Below are positions 32,554-34,953 of a DNA stretch of 34,953 bases, one piece after another; the stretch's first letter is position 1, and every line of letters starts with the position of its first letter. A program made the position numbers and the translations under genes. The stretch lies in IMG/VR virus record IMGVR_UViG_3300009686_000010, positions 1 through 34,953 of that record; one strand, given 5' to 3'. The notes below the pieces were generated by a model that was given only the letters and a program-made list of their open reading frames with translations, was not told the DNA's origin and did no database searches. This DNA is from a virus.

Positions 32554-33851
32554 CCGATCCGGCACAACTCCCCTTCAAAGAAGCAATCGATTTTTTCAAG
32601 CAAAAAATCAAGCTTCCCACCTCTGGCTATTCAGACGTTTGGCAAGAACAGCACAGCCTGTCTTTTGTGGTGGCCGGTGCGCAGACCGATGCACTGGTAG
32701 GCGATTTTTACAACGCACTTTTAGCGGCCAAAGAAAAGGGCACCGGCTACGCGGCCTTCAAGCAAGATTTCGACACCATCGTGGCCAAACACAAATGGGC
32801 TCACAACGGCACACCCGGCTGGCGCAGCAGAGTCATTTACGACACCAACATGACGTCCGCCTACAACGCGGGCCGCTGGCAACAGCAATGGGCACTGCGC
32901 GACGAGATGCCTTATTTGCAATACGTGCATACCACCCGAGAGCATCCGCGCTCCTGGCACAAGGCTTGGAACGGCACCATCCAGCCCATCACATCATCGT
33001 GGTGGAGCACGCACTATGCGGCCAATGGCTACGGCTGCAAATGCCGTATTGATCCGCTCACCAGGTCGCAAGCTGAATCACTCTGGAAAGCCGCAGGTAA
33101 AACCGGGCCGGACCCCGAGCCCGTGGTGGAATGGGAAGACGTGGTTGTCGGAAAAAATGGCAGTAACCCACGCACCGTGCGCACCCCAAAAGGCATTGAC
33201 CCAGGCTTTGCCCACAACCCCGGCAAGGCGTATCTTGAGCCCCACACTGTGCCCCCGCTCACTGGCTATGACGCAGTGCTCAAGGAACGTGGCACGCCAT
33301 GGCCCGCAGGTGTTGATCGGCCCTTGCTGCCCAAACCAACGCGAGTACCCAGCAGCGTTCAACTGCCGCCCGATACGCCACCCATGCAGGCCGTGACTGA
33401 TTTTTTGGATGTGTTTGGTGCGACACCAGAGAAAGGTATCGTATTCATGGACGCTGCCGATACTCCCGTGGCGGTCAGCAAGGCGCTCTTTATAAGTGGT
33501 GCAGATAAAGAAGCCAATAACTTCAAATGGCTGTCCGCACCCGACAAAGCCCGGCGGCTGGAAAACATCAACCTGCTGGCAATGACCTTGGCCGAGCCTG
33601 ATGAAATTTGGTGGGCCTGGGTAAAAGACACATCACCAGATGGCAAACAAGTGGGCCGCTGGCGGCTCAAGCGTCGCTATTTGCGCACCTTTCAAATTGA
33701 AGGTGCCCAGGAATACGGCGTGACTGTTTTCGAGTGGGGCGAAAAGGGGTGGACCGGTGCGACCACATTCACCGCATCACAAAAAACGGATGAAGCCCGC
33801 CTCGCGTACTTTGAAAAGCAGCGCATTGGCCGCCTTGTGTTCAAGAAATAA
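32550..33851 (+). CDS. Mu gpF minor head protein fused to a PBECR2-like nuclease domain
   Basis: A 433-residue protein. Residues about 30-175 are the Mu gpF (SPP1 gp7) domain: VIYDTNMTSAYNAGRW, HTTREHPRSWHKAW, and NGYGCKCRIDPL (C163, C165). A proline-rich linker follows. Residues about 285-433 match the PBECR2 phage nuclease pattern: VAVSKALF near 308, AEPDEIWWAW at 349-357, RRYLRTFQ at 375-382 and WTGATTF at 401-407. The C-terminal domain belongs to the Barnase/EndoU/Colicin-E5-D/RelE-like group. It would be carried in the capsid and could enter the next cell with DNA as an effector. Confidence 0.85.
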   Translation: MTDPAQLPFKEAIDFFKQKIKLPTSGYSDVWQEQHSLSFVVAGAQTDALVGDFYNALLAAKEKGTGYAAFKQDFDTIVAKHKWAHNGTPGWRSRVIYDTNMTSAYNAGRWQQQWALRDEMPYLQYVHTTREHPRSWHKAWNGTIQPITSSWWSTHYAANGYGCKCRIDPLTRSQAESLWKAAGKTGPDPEPVVEWEDVVVGKNGSNPRTVRTPKGIDPGFAHNPGKAYLEPHTVPPLTGYDAVLKERGTPWPAGVDRPLLPKPTRVPSSVQLPPDTPPMQAVTDFLDVFGATPEKGIVFMDAADTPVAVSKALFISGADKEANNFKWLSAPDKARRLENINLLAMTLAEPDEIWWAWVKDTSPDGKQVGRWRLKRRYLRTFQIEGAQEYGVTVFEWGEKGWTGATTFTASQKTDEARLAYFEKQRIGRLVFKK

Positions 33852-33852
33852 A

Positions 33853-33874
33853 CACGGCCCTCAAAAGGGCCGTG
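33853..33874 (+). other. Perfect hairpin between gpF and gpG
   Basis: CACGGCCCT (33853-33861) pairs with AGGGCCGTG (33866-33874) around CAAA. No T-run follows on the plus strand; on the minus strand it is followed by TTTATTTCTT, but no leftward gene ends here. It may affect gpG expression or mRNA stability. Confidence 0.5.
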
Positions 33875-33939
33875 AGTGTGGATCAGGTATTGGGCAGTAG
33901 CGCTTTCACGCAGTCTGACGTCACCACAGCAGAAATTAT

Positions 33940-34557
33940 ATGCAATTAACCTACAAAATTCAAACAGAGTATTTGTCCTTGGCACTCAAGGCGGCTAAAA
34001 ACAGCATTGCTCGACCAAACAAGCTTTTCCACGTCATTGGAGCTTCCGAATTGACCGTAACCCAACGCCGCCACGACCAAGGACTCGCCCCAGACGGAAC
34101 GCCTTGGGCACCGCTGGCCAAGTCCACATTGCACGCCATTATTGAGAAACGCCAACATCAAGTCACACGCGTGGCAGGCAAGCGAGACGGTGCTCGATCA
34201 GACTTTCGGGCCGCCCAAAAAATCATGGCCGGAAAGCGCATTCTTTTTGATCGTGGTGACCTGCTGCGCTTTTACTATCAAGTAAACGGTGACGACGTGG
34301 TCATTACTACGATGGACCAGCGCAAGGCCGCCTGGCATCACTTCGGTACTGGAACCCATGGGCCCAAAGGTGCAAGTTATGAAATTCGGCCCAAGGTCGC
34401 CAAAGCGCTGGCATTTGGTGGTCTTGTCAGAAGCCGGGTAATCCACCCCGGCATCCCGGCCCGCCCCTTGGTCGGCTTCCCAGACGCTGACCGCAGCATG
34501 ATCGGCCAGGTCGTCTCAGACCACATCACTCAAGTCATCCGCCAAGCCCGGCCATAG
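33940..34557 (+). CDS. Phage virion morphogenesis protein (Mu gpG)
   Basis: A 205-residue protein. The segment DGTPWAPLAKSTL near 51-63 and the GDLLRFYYQVNGDDVVI and HHFGTGTHG segments match the gpG (tail completion / virion morphogenesis) family. It ends the rightward late operon. In Mu the next gene is protease I, but here the prophage ends after 273 bases. Gene I is found at the other end of the element on the opposite strand. Confidence 0.88.
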   Translation: MQLTYKIQTEYLSLALKAAKNSIARPNKLFHVIGASELTVTQRRHDQGLAPDGTPWAPLAKSTLHAIIEKRQHQVTRVAGKRDGARSDFRAAQKIMAGKRILFDRGDLLRFYYQVNGDDVVITTMDQRKAAWHHFGTGTHGPKGASYEIRPKVAKALAFGGLVRSRVIHPGIPARPLVGFPDADRSMIGQVVSDHITQVIRQARP

Positions 34558-34830
34558 CGCAGGCATTCAAACGGCATTTGTGGATAACTTGAAGAGGCTT
34601 TGAAGCCCCATACGAACTATTCAAGAAACAGGTGGCACACACCGGATTGGGATAAATCCCCCACCTCGTAACCCAATTTCCCGCAATTAATCCTCTAAAA
34701 CCTCACAGAAATACCCCGTTTCTGTCCTGAATTCAGGATTTATTCAAAACCCCGTCAAACCTATATTTCATGCGGGTTTGCGGCCGTTTTTATCTTCTCT
34801 TCTTTATCCTATTTCCCACACCTCCCCACT
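34558..34830. other. Prophage right end, non-coding
   Basis: No gene found. A transposase-site copy lies at 34723-34736 (inverted relative to the left copies), with the 17-base run 34719-34735 identical to 136-152 after inversion. A short dyad CAGAAA (34706-34711) and TTTCTG (34719-34724) overlaps it. The last bases ccccact form the terminal match AGTGG of the left end. The rest is AT-rich with no further feature seen. Confidence 0.78.
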
Positions 34831-34835
34831 CACGT
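34831..34835. repeat. Target-site duplication, right copy (cacgt)
   Basis: This direct copy of 118-122 abuts the right prophage end. Joining it to the left-side codons restores the transposase frame. Confidence 0.85.
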
Positions 34836-34953
34836 ATGCGCTGGCGCGCTTGCGGCAAGACCAGCAATGTGCTCACCGGCACGCCCTTGGCGCACTTGCG
34901 CAAACGTGAACAATGGCTGCGTTATGGTCAGTCCTTGATTGAAGGGGTGAGCG
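34836..34953 (+). pseudogene. 3' part of IS1595-family transposase gene
   Basis: The frame reads MRWRACGKTSNVLTGTPLAH followed by LRKREQWLRYGQSLIEGVS and runs past the window end. LTGTPLAHLRKREQWL is highly typical of IS1595-type transposases. It continues the frame of 3-122. The usual first cysteine of the second zinc pair appears as W in RWRACG, so the protein may already have been weakened before insertion. Confidence 0.78.

Larger units (their letters stand above)
123..34830. mobile_element. Complete Mu-like transposable prophage
   Basis: The element carries MuA/MuB-type transposition genes, GemA, a Mor/C activator, and Mu-type head and tail genes (gp27-gp37 and L through gp48, except gp33 and gp38). 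It is bounded by a 5-bp target duplication inside an IS1595-type transposase gene. Its ends read AGTGGAG on the left and AGTGGGG on the right (reverse complement). Both ends hold copies of a TTGAATTCAGGACA-like motif. Overall organisation of the control region (leftward A/B, rightward repressor and lysis genes) resembles the BcepMu group. The late genes differ from that plan: gp32 onward lies inverted at the left end. No clear frameshifted or broken core gene was found. Confidence 0.95.

Noticed and set aside
1-34953. CRISPR arrays and tRNA genes
   Set aside because: No regularly spaced repeat set and no tRNA-like cloverleaf were noticed on reading either strand.

Overview
The window holds one complete Mu-like transposable prophage of about 34.7 kb (123-34830), flanked by the two halves of a split IS1595-family transposase gene. 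A 5-bp target duplication (cacgt, 118-122 and 34831-34835) brackets it. Removing the prophage and one copy restores an open transposase frame across the junction, so both ends are placed to the base. Gene content and protein style (BcepMu-like MuA and MuB, DUF3102, DUF3164, DUF2528, DUF1804 terminase) suggest a betaproteobacterial host, probably Burkholderiales. The genus cannot be fixed from sequence alone.

Layout. The control region is near 24.5 kb. A strong early promoter (24516-24543) with a perfect 22-bp operator fires leftwards into the early operon: Ner-like regulator, an unknown gene, a DUF3102/AT-hook protein, MuA transposase, MuB ATPase, six small accessory genes, GemA and the Mor/C-type activator, ending at a terminator (16489-16523). 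The XRE repressor is read rightwards, followed by a cargo stretch (24.9-26.3 kb) with a lipoprotein and small unknown genes. Rightwards from 26.4 kb lies the first late operon: putative holin, transglycosylase endolysin, Rz with embedded Rz1, small and large terminase, portal, two extra genes, gpF fused to a PBECR2-like nuclease domain, and gpG. It ends at the right end of the prophage.

Leftwards from 16.4 kb lies the second late operon: protease I with an internal scaffold Z, major capsid T, gp35-gp37, sheath, tube, a tail-assembly chaperone with a -1 frameshift extension, tape measure, gp43-gp48, tail fibre, fibre assembly protein, a cysteine-peptidase-like protein, and com followed by a Dam methylase in the place of Mu mom. 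The Mu late region is thus cut exactly between gpG (gp31) and gpI (gp32), and the gp32-to-com/dam block lies inverted at the opposite end.

How it works together. Repressor bound in the early promoter would hold lysogeny. MuA and MuB replicate the genome by transposition using repeated sites at both ends. The single Mor/C-like activator is a good candidate for switching on both late operons, which share a 15-of-19 matching motif upstream (16452-16470 and 26331-26349). Nearly every structural gene appears intact, so the prophage may be functional. Not seen: a separate C gene, Gam, Mu gp38, a fibre invertase, tRNAs or CRISPR arrays.
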